Below, one piece after another: positions 13,100-21,805 of a DNA stretch of 30,695 nt. The DNA comes from RGIG7300 sp045133915 (lineage in GTDB: Bacteria > Bacillota > Clostridia > Oscillospirales > CAG-272): NCBI GenBank assembly GCA_045133915.1, contig JBGUUX010000043.1:1-30695 (forward strand), in the 5' to 3' direction. Below the pieces are notes generated by a model. The model ran no database searches. It saw only the letters and a program-made list of their open reading frames with translations, and had not been told where the DNA came from. Numbering within the stretch: the first letter of the stretch is position 1; each line of letters opens with the position of its first letter. The translations under genes and the position numbers were made by a program.

Positions 13100-16000
13100 T
13101 AAAGAAAATACTTTCTCTGCTGCTCTGCCTTTCTATGTTGGCAGGAAGCATTGTTACAACAGGTATTACCGTAGCAGCAGATGAATCTGAGGCTATGGTG
13201 GGCAGCACAGAGTACGCTACCCTTGAGGAAGCGCTTGAAGGTGCAAGAAACGGTGATGTTGTAGTTCTTCTCAAGGACGTACAGCTTGAGGCAACTCAGG
13301 AGATAACAAAGACCCTGACCCTCAGATCCGAAGGCGGATACAAGGTTACCTCCGATACAAGCGTGTTTAACGTCAGCGGTGCGCTCACTCTTATGGGTGT
13401 ATCTGTAGGCGGCGTTGAGGTCAGCGGCGGTACCTTTACTATGAGGGATTCCACCTACGCCTCCTACGTAAACATAAGCGGCGGTGTGTTTAACTTTTAC
13501 GGCGGTACCGTTGGTTCCGACATTCTGCTTAAAGACAGCACCGCGCTGATGCGTATGTCCGGTGGGGCTGAGCTTGAGTCAGGCTCGGTTATTATGCCCT
13601 CCACCTCTTACATCGAAATTACAGGTGAGCTTACCGGAAGCTCAAAGATAACAGTTCGTACAGATTCCGTAGCTCAGGGTAACCGTATCGCTACCCTTTC
13701 CGGCATTACTCTCACTGGCTCTGCTCTTGAGAGATTTACCGTATACGACGGCAGCACCGAGTATACAGTTATCGTAAACGGTAACGACCTTGTGGTAGAC
13801 AAGGCGGTGGGCAATAATGACGTTGCAAGGATAGGTGAGGTTACATATCCTACCCTTAAGGAAGCATTTGACGCAGCTGCGGCTGTAACCAATGCTACCG
13901 TAACTCTTATTTCCAATGCAAACGTAACAGAATCCGTTACTGTTAAGGGCAACGTTACCCTTGAAGCAGACGGAAACTATACCGTGTATACATCCTCCGC
14001 CATCGTTATTTCCAAGGGAGCTTCCCTTACAATATCCGATGCGGATAACAGCATTTGTGTAAGCGGATCATCTTCTGATAACGGTTCTGCTCTGTTTGAC
14101 GTGCAGGGAACACTTACAACAAGCGCCTCGGTAAGCCTTACAGGTAACGTTAACACATCCGAGAGTGTAAACAAGGGTGTTGTTTACGTAAACGGCGGTA
14201 CCTTTAATATGAAGGGCGGCGCTATAACCGAGAATACAAGCAAATCAGGTACTGTCTATATTGCAAGCGGTAGCTTCAATATGTCCGGCGGTGTTATCAA
14301 CAACAACAAGGCATCTGTTGCAGGCGGTGTATACGTGGCAGGCGGCAGCTTCAGCCTTAGCGGCGGCAGCATCTATGCAAACTCGGGGGATGCGGTATGG
14401 AACGCCGGCAGCTTTGCTCTTTCGGGCAGCGGCACTATCTATTCCAGCGCTACATATCCCGCTACTCTCTTTCTCAGCTCAGGCACTAAGGTAAAGGTGT
14501 CCTCTCAGTGGAAGCCCTCCGCTGCTCCCGACGGATACAGCAATATCATCCCCGTAGCGGCAACAGAGCCTAAGCTCTATGACGTAATAGCCGAGTTTGA
14601 CGGTGCGGCAAGTGCCGATCACTTCAAAATGAGCGACAGATATGAAAACAAGTTCGCTCTTATGCCCAAGGATAAGACCCTTATCATTGCGGCGGCAGAC
14701 GACGTATACACTGTATACTGGGGCAATAACCCCTACATGAGCTTGGAGGAGGCTGTGGCGGCTCTTCCCGAAAACACAGCCGCAACCCTTAAGATAGTTG
14801 GTGATACCGTAGTTAACGTACCCGTAATTATCAAAAAGGGAATGAACGTTACGGTTACTACCGATGCAAACCCTGCCAACATGGCAGACTATACTCAGCG
14901 TACGGTTAAGCGCGGTGCTTCCTTTACCGATGCAATATTCCGCGTAGAAGCAGGCGCTACCCTGATACTTTCGGCGGCAGACGGTAAGTCTTTGGTGTTC
15001 GACGGTGAAAACAAGGTGGCAAAGAGCGCTATGGTGATCACCTCAGGCGGTGTTGTTGTGGGTAAGGGCGTTAAGCTTACCGCAAACTCCAACAAGGCTG
15101 CAGAAAAGCTTGGCGGTACAAGCCACGTTATGACCTTTGGCGGCGGCGTTTACGTAGAAAAGGGCGGTAGCCTTAGTGTAAACGGTGGTATCATTGCAGG
15201 AAACTATGCAACCTACGGCGGCGGTATATATATTAACGACGGTGCCGTAAACCTTTCCGAGGGTGAGATAACAGGTAACTCTGCACTTTACGGAGCAGGT
15301 GTGTATCTTGAAACTTCGGGCAGCGATGAAAACGTATTTGCCGTATTCAGTATGGTAGGCGGTAATCTGTCTGCCAACAAGGCAACCGAGTCTAAGGCGG
15401 TTAAGGGCTCCGGTGTAGGCGGCGGCGTATACGTTGGAAACGGTTCCAAGTTTATGTTATCAGGCGGTAGCGTTCATAAGAATACTGCTGCGCTGGCATC
15501 CGGTGTTTGTGTGGGTACTCTTACTTATGCAGAAAAGATACCCGTACCTCAGATGATCCTTTCGGATAAAGCTAAGATCGCATCTGAAAATAATATCTAT
15601 CTGTCAATTCCCAATATTTCATATATACTTGTAACTTCTAACCTTACCGCACAGTCGGGATCATTTGTTATCTCTATTCCCTCTGCTATGCCCCAGAATA
15701 TGATTCTGGTCAAGTTCGGTTACGGCGACAAAGCCAACGTTAACGAAGCGGCGGCTGAAAATGCGTTGAAGAAAAAACTGTTCAGTCTTGATAAGACTGC
15801 CTCCGAGTATTTTGCGGTAGGCGCGTCTCAGGTGGACAGAAGTATGCTTATCAATACCGCAGGCGACAATCTTCCTTCCCGTACCAAGGCAGGTAAGCAC
15901 CATAATGGTCTGGCTCTGTATTTAGAAGATGAAGCAGAGCTCAAAGAGGGTGAGACCCGTACTCCCGTGGTTTACAACCCCGTTACAGTACGTCCCAACG

Positions 16001-17253
16001 GCTCATTTACTACCTATTATGAAATGAGCTATTATCCCAATCTGTATAAGAATATAAACACCGCCATTACCGCACCTTTCCCCGAGGGAACAAGAATAGT
16101 AATGATAGATACTACCGACGAGAAAAAGATCGGATACTATTACTATGAAGTAAGCGGAGACGAGAGTGTAGTGCTTGCCGCAGAGGCTGAAAACGGAAAG
16201 AAGACTCCTGACGTAATAGAGATACCCCTTACCTCCTTCTACAAGATGGGAACAAAGGATATCTATTATGAAGCTCACGTAAGCACGGCTCCTGAAAAGA
16301 AAGCGGTCATTACCGAAAAGATGCTCTTTGTCGTTGACTTTACCGACGTAAAGGTAGAAGAGGGAGTTACCCTTGAGGGCGAGTTCTCTATGGTATGGAA
16401 CCACTACTATCCCGGCAGTGTTGAGGGCGAGAGATACGATATCTCCGCTAACGCAACACAGTCTGTATATACCGTATCCGCACAGAGCAGCTCTACAGTT
16501 ACTCTTACCACAGAGGGTGAGAGCCTTAAGGTCTCCTATACTCTTGGCACTGACAGTACCGCTCTTGCATCAGGTGACGGCGTGATACTCTTCCAGCTCG
16601 GACAGGGTAGCTTCCAGCACGGCAGCGTGCTTACCGATACAAACGGTAACAGCTACGTATCCGCAAACTCTGCAAACAGTATTGCCGTTCCCCTGCCTAA
16701 GAACGAGGCGGGCGAACTTGTGACGACAGGCGAGTTTGAATACGTATATTCAAACTACTACGGTACTGCATTAGTCAATGCAACACTCAGATGTGTTATC
16801 CTTGCAAGTGATGACGGAGTTCATCCTGCGGTAGGCGGAGTATACGATGCCGAGAGCGAGGGTGTTCGCTTTGAAACAAAGGCGCAGGACGAGTATTCTA
16901 TTCTCGTTACAACCCTTGACGGTGAAAAGAAACCGTACTACGAAAGCTACGAGATCTTAAAGGAAAACCCCGGACTTCAGATGAACGTCAAGGGCTTGGT
17001 AAATACCGTAGAGATCGACACGTTCAACCTTTCACTCTTAAAAAAAGAGGGTGATAAGTACATTGAGTGCTCTCTTTCCGAGCTCTTCTCGGTAAGCGAG
17101 GAATACGGATACGAGATAATACTTAATACAGGAACACTTGATTTAGAGCTTACTTCAAACATTGACGCTCTCATCGGAAATGAATACAAGGTAGTATTCA
17201 AGGTGGGAGATGCCGTTGAATATGTAAAGGTAAATGTAATAAAGGAAAAATGA
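13096..17253 (+). CDS. very large secreted beta-helix repeat protein
   Basis: This encodes 1385 residues with a signal peptide (about 1-28, ending VAADES). Three related modules begin with TLEEAL-like motifs at about residues 40, 252 and 546. Each is followed by beta-strands typical of pectate-lyase-like right-handed helices. Two clusters of Gly-rich repeats follow, at about 367-432 (GGTFNMKGG, GGVINNNKA) and 681-808 (GGGVYVEKGG, GGIIAGNYA). They resemble the GGAI-N repeats of polymorphic adhesins. The C-terminal 420 residues are beta-rich and unrecognised. There is no LPXTG, SLH or membrane anchor, so retention may depend on the upstream-encoded anchored protein. An adhesin or glycan-binding role is possible. 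The gene is followed by a sensor kinase in the same apparent operon. Confidence 0.88.
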   Translation: MIKKILSLLLCLSMLAGSIVTTGITVAADESEAMVGSTEYATLEEALEGARNGDVVVLLKDVQLEATQEITKTLTLRSEGGYKVTSDTSVFNVSGALTLMGVSVGGVEVSGGTFTMRDSTYASYVNISGGVFNFYGGTVGSDILLKDSTALMRMSGGAELESGSVIMPSTSYIEITGELTGSSKITVRTDSVAQGNRIATLSGITLTGSALERFTVYDGSTEYTVIVNGNDLVVDKAVGNNDVARIGEVTYPTLKEAFDAAAAVTNATVTLISNANVTESVTVKGNVTLEADGNYTVYTSSAIVISKGASLTISDADNSICVSGSSSDNGSALFDVQGTLTTSASVSLTGNVNTSESVNKGVVYVNGGTFNMKGGAITENTSKSGTVYIASGSFNMSGGVINNNKASVAGGVYVAGGSFSLSGGSIYANSGDAVWNAGSFALSGSGTIYSSATYPATLFLSSGTKVKVSSQWKPSAAPDGYSNIIPVAATEPKLYDVIAEFDGAASADHFKMSDRYENKFALMPKDKTLIIAAADDVYTVYWGNNPYMSLEEAVAALPENTAATLKIVGDTVVNVPVIIKKGMNVTVTTDANPANMADYTQRTVKRGASFTDAIFRVEAGATLILSAADGKSLVFDGENKVAKSAMVITSGGVVVGKGVKLTANSNKAAEKLGGTSHVMTFGGGVYVEKGGSLSVNGGIIAGNYATYGGGIYINDGAVNLSEGEITGNSALYGAGVYLETSGSDENVFAVFSMVGGNLSANKATESKAVKGSGVGGGVYVGNGSKFMLSGGSVHKNTAALASGVCVGTLTYAEKIPVPQMILSDKAKIASENNIYLSIPNISYILVTSNLTAQSGSFVISIPSAMPQNMILVKFGYGDKANVNEAAAENALKKKLFSLDKTASEYFAVGASQVDRSMLINTAGDNLPSRTKAGKHHNGLALYLEDEAELKEGETRTPVVYNPVTVRPNGSFTTYYEMSYYPNLYKNINTAITAPFPEGTRIVMIDTTDEKKIGYYYYEVSGDESVVLAAEAENGKKTPDVIEIPLTSFYKMGTKDIYYEAHVSTAPEKKAVITEKMLFVVDFTDVKVEEGVTLEGEFSMVWNHYYPGSVEGERYDISANATQSVYTVSAQSSSTVTLTTEGESLKVSYTLGTDSTALASGDGVILFQLGQGSFQHGSVLTDTNGNSYVSANSANSIAVPLPKNEAGELVTTGEFEYVYSNYYGTALVNATLRCVILASDDGVHPAVGGVYDAESEGVRFETKAQDEYSILVTTLDGEKKPYYESYEILKENPGLQMNVKGLVNTVEIDTFNLSLLKKEGDKYIECSLSELFSVSEEYGYEIILNTGTLDLELTSNIDALIGNEYKVVFKVGDAVEYVKVNVIKEK

Positions 17254-17280
17254 TTAAAGGGCGGTAACGCCCTTTAATCA
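17251..17280 (+). terminator. hairpin spanning the stop codon of the beta-helix gene
   Basis: A 13-bp perfect stem (17251-17263 with 17268-17280) has a GTAA (GNRA) loop. The TGA stop is the base of the left arm. No T-tract follows, so full termination is unlikely. It could stabilise or process the message, or reduce expression of the downstream kinase. Confidence 0.6.
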
Positions 17281-17289
17281 CGCAATGAT

Positions 17290-18345
17290 ATGAAAAAATT
17301 ATTAGACATTTTAAAGAACACCGCCATTTCGGTAGCCATACTGTTTGCGGTAAACGTTATAAGTTATTTTTTTAGGTCTGTTCTTGGTATATACGGTCTT
17401 GTGGCCATGTTTGTTGTGCTGGGAATATTTTTTATATCTATTTTAACAGACGGTTATATGTACGGTATGGTATCGGCTGTTATCGGCGCCGTTATGGTGA
17501 GATACCTGTATGCGGTAAACGATGATACGCTACGTTTCCCGTATGACGTTATAACCACAGTTTTTATTATTTTTTCAGTAGCGTTTTTGACCTGTACGCT
17601 TACGATCACACTGAAAAAAGAACGTCGTATCAAGGAAGCAAGTATTGCTGAGCATATGAGGGCTAACCTGCTCCGTGCCGTGTCTCACGACCTACGTACT
17701 CCTCTTACCTCTATATATGCTTCTTCCTCAGCTATTCTTGAAAATTTTGATTCTCTTGAGCAGACCCAGAGAATTGAATTGGTAGAAAAGATACGTACCG
17801 AGTCCCATGGACTTATCCGTATGCTCGAGAATCTGCTGTCGGTTACCCGTGTCAACTCTAAGGACGTAAAGATAACCAAAACTCCTACCGTTTTGTGGGA
17901 GCTCATAGACTCTGTACTGGTACGCTATAACAGATATTTTCCCGAGCAGCCCGTTGACGTGGAGATGCCTGATGAATTTATCACCATCCCAATGGATCCT
18001 ATGCTTATCGAACAGGTGATATTCAATATACTGGAAAACGCCAACATCCATGCAATGGGGATGACAAAGCTTAAACTTAAGGTGGTTATCAAAGAGGATG
18101 AAGCCTTGTTTGAGATAAGTGATGACGGTTGCGGTATCCCTCGTGAAAAGATGGGTAAAATGTTTAAAGGATATCTGGATAACAGGGATATGTCTGACAG
18201 TAGCGGCAGACGTAATCTTGGTATCGGTCTCAGCGTATGCGCTGCTATCATTAACGTTCACGGTGGGTGGATATACGCAAACGTTAACGATATGGGAGGA
18301 ACCAGCATCTACTTTTCTTTAAAGATGGAGGGCGAAGATGAGTAA
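17290..18345 (+). CDS. KdpD-like membrane sensor histidine kinase (short form)
   Basis: This encodes 351 residues. Four hydrophobic helices in about 12-108 resemble the DUF4118 membrane domain of KdpD. Then come the HisKA box with H133 (VSHDLRTPL), the N box around N250 (FNILENANIHA), the G1 box ISDDGCGIP (277-284) and the G2 box NLGIGLSV (309-316). The N-terminal KdpD/Usp cytoplasmic domains of the full-length potassium sensor are absent, and no kdpFABC genes are near. The ATG at 17290 has no recognisable ribosome binding site. Only the hairpin at 17251-17280 lies between it and the previous gene, so translation may depend on reinitiation. It overlaps the regulator gene by 8 bases. It probably phosphorylates that regulator, and the signal is unknown. 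Confidence 0.9.
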   Translation: MKKLLDILKNTAISVAILFAVNVISYFFRSVLGIYGLVAMFVVLGIFFISILTDGYMYGMVSAVIGAVMVRYLYAVNDDTLRFPYDVITTVFIIFSVAFLTCTLTITLKKERRIKEASIAEHMRANLLRAVSHDLRTPLTSIYASSSAILENFDSLEQTQRIELVEKIRTESHGLIRMLENLLSVTRVNSKDVKITKTPTVLWELIDSVLVRYNRYFPEQPVDVEMPDEFITIPMDPMLIEQVIFNILENANIHAMGMTKLKLKVVIKEDEALFEISDDGCGIPREKMGKMFKGYLDNRDMSDSSGRRNLGIGLSVCAAIINVHGGWIYANVNDMGGTSIYFSLKMEGEDE

Positions 18346-19039
18346 TAACAGATATAAAATACTTGTATGTGAAGATGACGAAGGAATTTCCGGTGCTATA
18401 AAGGCTATTTTTGAGAGTAACGGATATCAGGTAATCACTGCATATACCTGTCGAGAGTTAGAGATGATGTTCGTAACTCATATTCCCGATCTTGTTATAT
18501 TGGATCTGGGATTACCCGACCGTGACGGTATAGAGCTTATCAAGATAATAAGACAACGTTCTGCCGTTCCCGTGCTGGTGCTTTCCGCCCGTACAGATGA
18601 GAGTGATAAGGTTCAGGCTCTTGATCTTGGAGCAAATGATTATATCACCAAGCCATTTGGTACGGCAGAGCTTGTTGCCCGTGTCAGAGCGGCACTCAGA
18701 ACAGCAAACGCAAATAATATTACCCTTGTAGGAGAAAACTTTACCCTTAACGGTATGGTCATAGACTATAATCGCAGACTGGTAACTATAGACGGTCAGG
18801 ATATAAAACTGACACAAACCGAGTATAATATCCTTGCTCTTATGTCCCGTCATTGCGGTAAGGTGATGACATATTCCTCTATAATAAACGAGATATGGGG
18901 AGCTTCTGATATAAATGCTATCAAAAAACTTCAGGTTAATATGGTAAATCTCCGCAAAAAGCTGGGAACCAAACCAGGAGACAATCGATTTATAATAAAC
19001 GAGCTTGGCGTAGGGTATCGTATACAGGATCCTATGTAA
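18338..19039 (+). CDS. KdpE/OmpR-family response regulator
   Basis: This encodes 233 residues. The receiver domain (about 6-120) has acidic residues E12 and D13, the phosphoacceptor D56 in VILDLGLPD, and the conserved lysine in ITKPFG near 105. The C-terminal winged-helix DNA-binding domain (about 135-232) has LTQTEYNILALMSRHCGKVMT and INELGVGYRI, typical of OmpR/PhoB/KdpE. It overlaps the kinase gene by 8 bases, so it is the cognate partner. Its targets may include the operon promoter at 12119, but I cannot identify a direct-repeat binding site with confidence. Confidence 0.93.
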   Translation: MSNNRYKILVCEDDEGISGAIKAIFESNGYQVITAYTCRELEMMFVTHIPDLVILDLGLPDRDGIELIKIIRQRSAVPVLVLSARTDESDKVQALDLGANDYITKPFGTAELVARVRAALRTANANNITLVGENFTLNGMVIDYNRRLVTIDGQDIKLTQTEYNILALMSRHCGKVMTYSSIINEIWGASDINAIKKLQVNMVNLRKKLGTKPGDNRFIINELGVGYRIQDPM

Positions 19040-19042
19040 AAC

Positions 19043-19070
19043 AAAAAAGACGGCGGGTGCCGTCTTTTTT
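19043..19070. terminator. bidirectional terminator
   Basis: A perfect 12-bp stem, AAAAAAGACGGC (19043-19054) with GCCGTCTTTTTT (19059-19070), has loop GGGT. It separates the response regulator (plus) from the PfkB kinase (minus) and can serve both. Confidence 0.93.
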
Positions 19071-19085
19071 ATTATATTCGTTAGC

Positions 19086-20162
19086 TTAGCGCTTAACTCT
19101 TGCGTTACCGCCCCAGATGGACCAAACCTGATCCTCGTCCATGGGCTGTGCATAGTCGGTTAAGAATGTGGTCGCCATAGCGCCTGTAGCCCAACCGAAC
19201 TGGATCCACTTTTCAGACTCCCAACCCTTGAGGATGGAGTAGAGAAGACCGCCAACAAAGCCGTCACCGCCGCCGATACGGTCAAGAACGGTGATATCTC
19301 TGGGCTCAACAACGTGCCACTCGTCACCTGCAAGGAGAATTGCACCCCAGAGGTGATGGTTTACGCTTACAACCTGACGAAGGGTGGTAGCAAATACCTT
19401 TGCGTTGGGGAACGCTTTTCTTACGTTCTCGATCATACCCTTGAAGCCGTCGATCTTAGCTGCGATATCCTTGCCGCCTGCCTCGGGACCCTGGATGCCG
19501 AGACAAAGCTGGAAGTCCTCCTCGTTACCGATAAGGATATCGGAAACGGATGCGATCTCGGTGAAGATATCGTGGAGCTCCTGCTCTCTGCCTTCCCAGA
19601 AGGAAGCACGGTGGTTGAGGTCAAAGGAGATAAGTGTGCCGTACTTCTTAGCTGCTCTTGCAAGTTCAAGACAGAACTGGCTTGTCTCGTGAGAGAGAGC
19701 ACCGATAAGACCGGAGAGGTGGAGGATACCAACACCCTCTTCGCCAAAGATACGGTCAAGGTCAAAGTCCTTGATATTAAGTGTACGTCCTACCTCGCCT
19801 GCACGGTCGTTGCATACACGGGGACCGCGTGCGCCGTAGCCGCTGTCAGCAATGTTGAACTGGTGTCTGTAACCCCAGGGGCCGCCCTGAGGAACTTCGG
19901 GACCTTCGTATGCCATACCGCGGCTTCTGAGGTCTCTCTTGATGAACTCAGCAACGGGGCTGTCCTTAACGAAGGTGGTAAGAACCTTTGTAGGCATGCC
20001 GAGGTATGCTGCGATGGATGCAACGTTGGTCTCGGCAGAGGTAGCCTGCATCATGAACATATTGCTGGATGCAACAGGCTGACCATTGGGAGGGCAGATA
20101 CGAACGCCCATACTTGTAGGAACTACAAGGCTGTATTTACAGTTATCTTTAATCTTTAACAT
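19086..20162 (-). CDS. kdgK: PfkB-family sugar kinase, probable 2-keto-3-deoxygluconate kinase
   Basis: This encodes 358 residues of the ribokinase/PfkB fold. It has the substrate-lid and GN-rich N-terminal part (ATSAETNVASIAAYLG), then FDLNHRASFW and GNEEDF. The anion-hole/catalytic motif is DRIGGGDGFVGGLLYS near residue 297, where the aspartate of GGGD is the base. FDLNHR and the DRIGGGD form are characteristic of KDG kinases, which convert 2-keto-3-deoxygluconate to its 6-phosphate. The start has TTGGAGAAC upstream. It lies downstream of gnd but is separated by a hairpin and an AT-rich repeat, so its co-transcription is uncertain. Substrate assignment is moderately sure, and other hexonate or ketose substrates are possible. 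Confidence 0.82.
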   Translation of the reverse strand: MLKIKDNCKYSLVVPTSMGVRICPPNGQPVASSNMFMMQATSAETNVASIAAYLGMPTKVLTTFVKDSPVAEFIKRDLRSRGMAYEGPEVPQGGPWGYRHQFNIADSGYGARGPRVCNDRAGEVGRTLNIKDFDLDRIFGEEGVGILHLSGLIGALSHETSQFCLELARAAKKYGTLISFDLNHRASFWEGREQELHDIFTEIASVSDILIGNEEDFQLCLGIQGPEAGGKDIAAKIDGFKGMIENVRKAFPNAKVFATTLRQVVSVNHHLWGAILLAGDEWHVVEPRDITVLDRIGGGDGFVGGLLYSILKGWESEKWIQFGWATGAMATTFLTDYAQPMDEDQVWSIWGGNARVKR

Positions 20163-20171
20163 TTTTTGTTC

Positions 20172-20275
20172 TCCAATCGGTTATTCACTATTCGTTATTA
20201 TCTATTCACTATTCACTTGCTTATATTTCAGTGAATAATGAATAGTGAAGAGTGAATAGATAATAGTGATGGTTG
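20172..20275. repeat. AT-rich imperfect inverted repeat
   Basis: The left part (about 20175-20217) is built of TATTCACT units and the right part (about 20231-20270) of AGTGAATA units. The two arms can pair imperfectly. Together with the TTGCATTTTG-type repeats at 20310-20342 they fill the 191-base gap between kdgK and gnd. I see no gene in it and no clear promoter for kdgK. It resembles low-complexity intergenic repeats found in gut Clostridia. Confidence 0.55.
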
Positions 20276-20303
20276 AAAATAGTGTCACAAGGACACTATT
20301 TTC
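20275..20303. terminator. probable terminator between gnd and kdgK
   Basis: A perfect 12-bp stem, GAAAATAGTGTC (20275-20286) with GACACTATTTTC (20292-20303), has a 5-base loop. The T-rich right arm appears on both strands. It would end or reduce transcription from gnd into kdgK. The stem is AT-rich, so it may be leaky. Confidence 0.6.
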
Positions 20304-20342
20304 TTCCTTGATTTTGCATTTTGTATTTTGAATTTTGCATTC

Positions 20343-20368
20343 ATCTACAGCGCTTACGCATTGTAGAT
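20343..20368 (-). other. hairpin with the gnd stop codon in its loop
   Basis: ATCTACA (20343-20349) pairs with TGTAGAT (20362-20368), continued by GCG/CGC around the loop CTTA, with a 2-base bulge. On the minus strand the gnd TAA stop lies in the loop, as it does in the aldolase terminator at 5121-5148. Confidence 0.5.
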
Positions 20369-21805
20369 GGTAGCTGCAGTGTCGCCGCCCATACCGGTCC
20401 AGTTGGTGTGGAAGAACTCTCCTCTGGGCTTGTCGGTTCTCTCATAGGTGTGAGCGCCGAAGTAGTCTCTCTGAGCCTGAAGGAGGTTAGCAGGGAGTCT
20501 GTCACAACGGTAGCCGTCGTAGTAGGTAAGAGCTGTAGCCATAGCAGGAGCAGGAATACCGTTGGTAAGTGCAGCTGCACATACACGTCTCCAACCTGCC
20601 TGAGCATCATCGATGATACCCTTGAAGTAGGGGTCAAGGAGAAGGTTGGTAAGCTCGGGGTTGTTATCAAATGCTTCCTTGATCTTGCCGAGGAATACGC
20701 TTCTGATGATACAGCCGCCGCGCCACATAAGAGCGATACCGCCGTAGTTGAGGTTCCAGCCGTATGTCTTAGCTGCAGTTCTCATAAGAGCGTAGCCCTG
20801 AGCATAGGAGATGATCTTGGATGCGTAAAGTGCGGACTTGATATCCTTGATGAATGCTTCCTTGTCACCCTCAAACTTGGGTTCGGGACCGGAAAGGATC
20901 TTAGATGCTGCAACTCTCTCTTCCTTGATAGCGGAAAGACATCTGGAGTAAACAGCCTCACCGATAAGGGTCAGCGGAACACCCTCGTCAAGGGATGCGA
21001 TAGCAGTCCACTTACCTGTACCCTTCTGACCTGCGGTGTCAAGGATCTTTTCAACGATAGGCTCGCCGTCCTCATCCTTGTATGCAAGGATGTCACGGGT
21101 GATCTCGATAAGGTAGCTGTCAAGCTCCTCTTCGTTCCACTTTGCAAATACCTCGTGCATCTCGTCGCAGGACATACCAAGGTAGTTCTTCATGATCTGA
21201 TATGCTTCGCAGATAAGCTCCATATCGCCGTACTCGATACCGTTGTGTACCATCTTAACAAAGTGGCCTGCACCGCCTTCGCCAACCCAGTCACAGCAAG
21301 GAGAGCCGTCCTCTACCTTTGCGCAGATAGCCTGGAAGATAGGCTTAACAAAGGGCCAAGCTGCGGGAGAACCGCCGGGCATCATGCTGGGACCGTTAAG
21401 AGCGCCCTCTTCACCGCCGGAAACACCGGTACCAACGTAAAGAAGACCCTTAGACTCAACGTACTCTGTTCTTCTGATTGTGTCGGGGAAGTGGGAGTTA
21501 CCGCCGTCGATGATGATATCGCCTTCCTCAAGAAGGGGGATGAGAGTTTCGATCATAGCGTCAACAGCGCCGCCTGCCTTGATCATCATCATAACCTTAC
21601 GGGGCTTTTCAAGAGAAGCAACAAGCTCCTCAAGGGTGTATGTGCCAACGATGTTCTTGCCGGCTGCACGACCCTCAACAAAGTTCTTTACCTTTTCTGT
21701 TGTTCTGTTGTATACGGATACGGTAAAGCCCTTGCTTTCCATATTCATAACAAGATTTTCGCCCATTACGGCGAGGCCTATAAGACCGATGTCAGATTTC
21801 TTCAT
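20354..21805 (-). CDS. gnd: 6-phosphogluconate dehydrogenase, decarboxylating
   Basis: This encodes 483 residues, the full length of the long-form enzyme, which oxidises 6-phosphogluconate to ribulose 5-phosphate and CO2 with NADP. The N-terminal Rossmann fold has GLIGLAVMGENL (about 7-18) and YNRT. The substrate and catalytic region follows with IIDGGNS, GVSGGEEGALNGPSMMPGG and HFVKMVHNGIEYGDME, which carries the catalytic lysine. The all-helical C-terminal domain is complete. The start overlaps the stop of the PHP gene by 4 bases, with AAGGAGA inside that gene, so the two are translationally coupled. Its neighbours suggest gluconate use. Confidence 0.97.
   Translation of the reverse strand: MKKSDIGLIGLAVMGENLVMNMESKGFTVSVYNRTTEKVKNFVEGRAAGKNIVGTYTLEELVASLEKPRKVMMMIKAGGAVDAMIETLIPLLEEGDIIIDGGNSHFPDTIRRTEYVESKGLLYVGTGVSGGEEGALNGPSMMPGGSPAAWPFVKPIFQAICAKVEDGSPCCDWVGEGGAGHFVKMVHNGIEYGDMELICEAYQIMKNYLGMSCDEMHEVFAKWNEEELDSYLIEITRDILAYKDEDGEPIVEKILDTAGQKGTGKWTAIASLDEGVPLTLIGEAVYSRCLSAIKEERVAASKILSGPEPKFEGDKEAFIKDIKSALYASKIISYAQGYALMRTAAKTYGWNLNYGGIALMWRGGCIIRSVFLGKIKEAFDNNPELTNLLLDPYFKGIIDDAQAGWRRVCAAALTNGIPAPAMATALTYYDGYRCDRLPANLLQAQRDYFGAHTYERTDKPRGEFFHTNWTGMGGDTAATIYNA

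Noticed and set aside
17290..19039. Potassium-sensing KdpDE system
   Set aside because: The kinase lacks the cytoplasmic KdpD/Usp domains and no kdpFABC genes are present, so only the fold relation is claimed.
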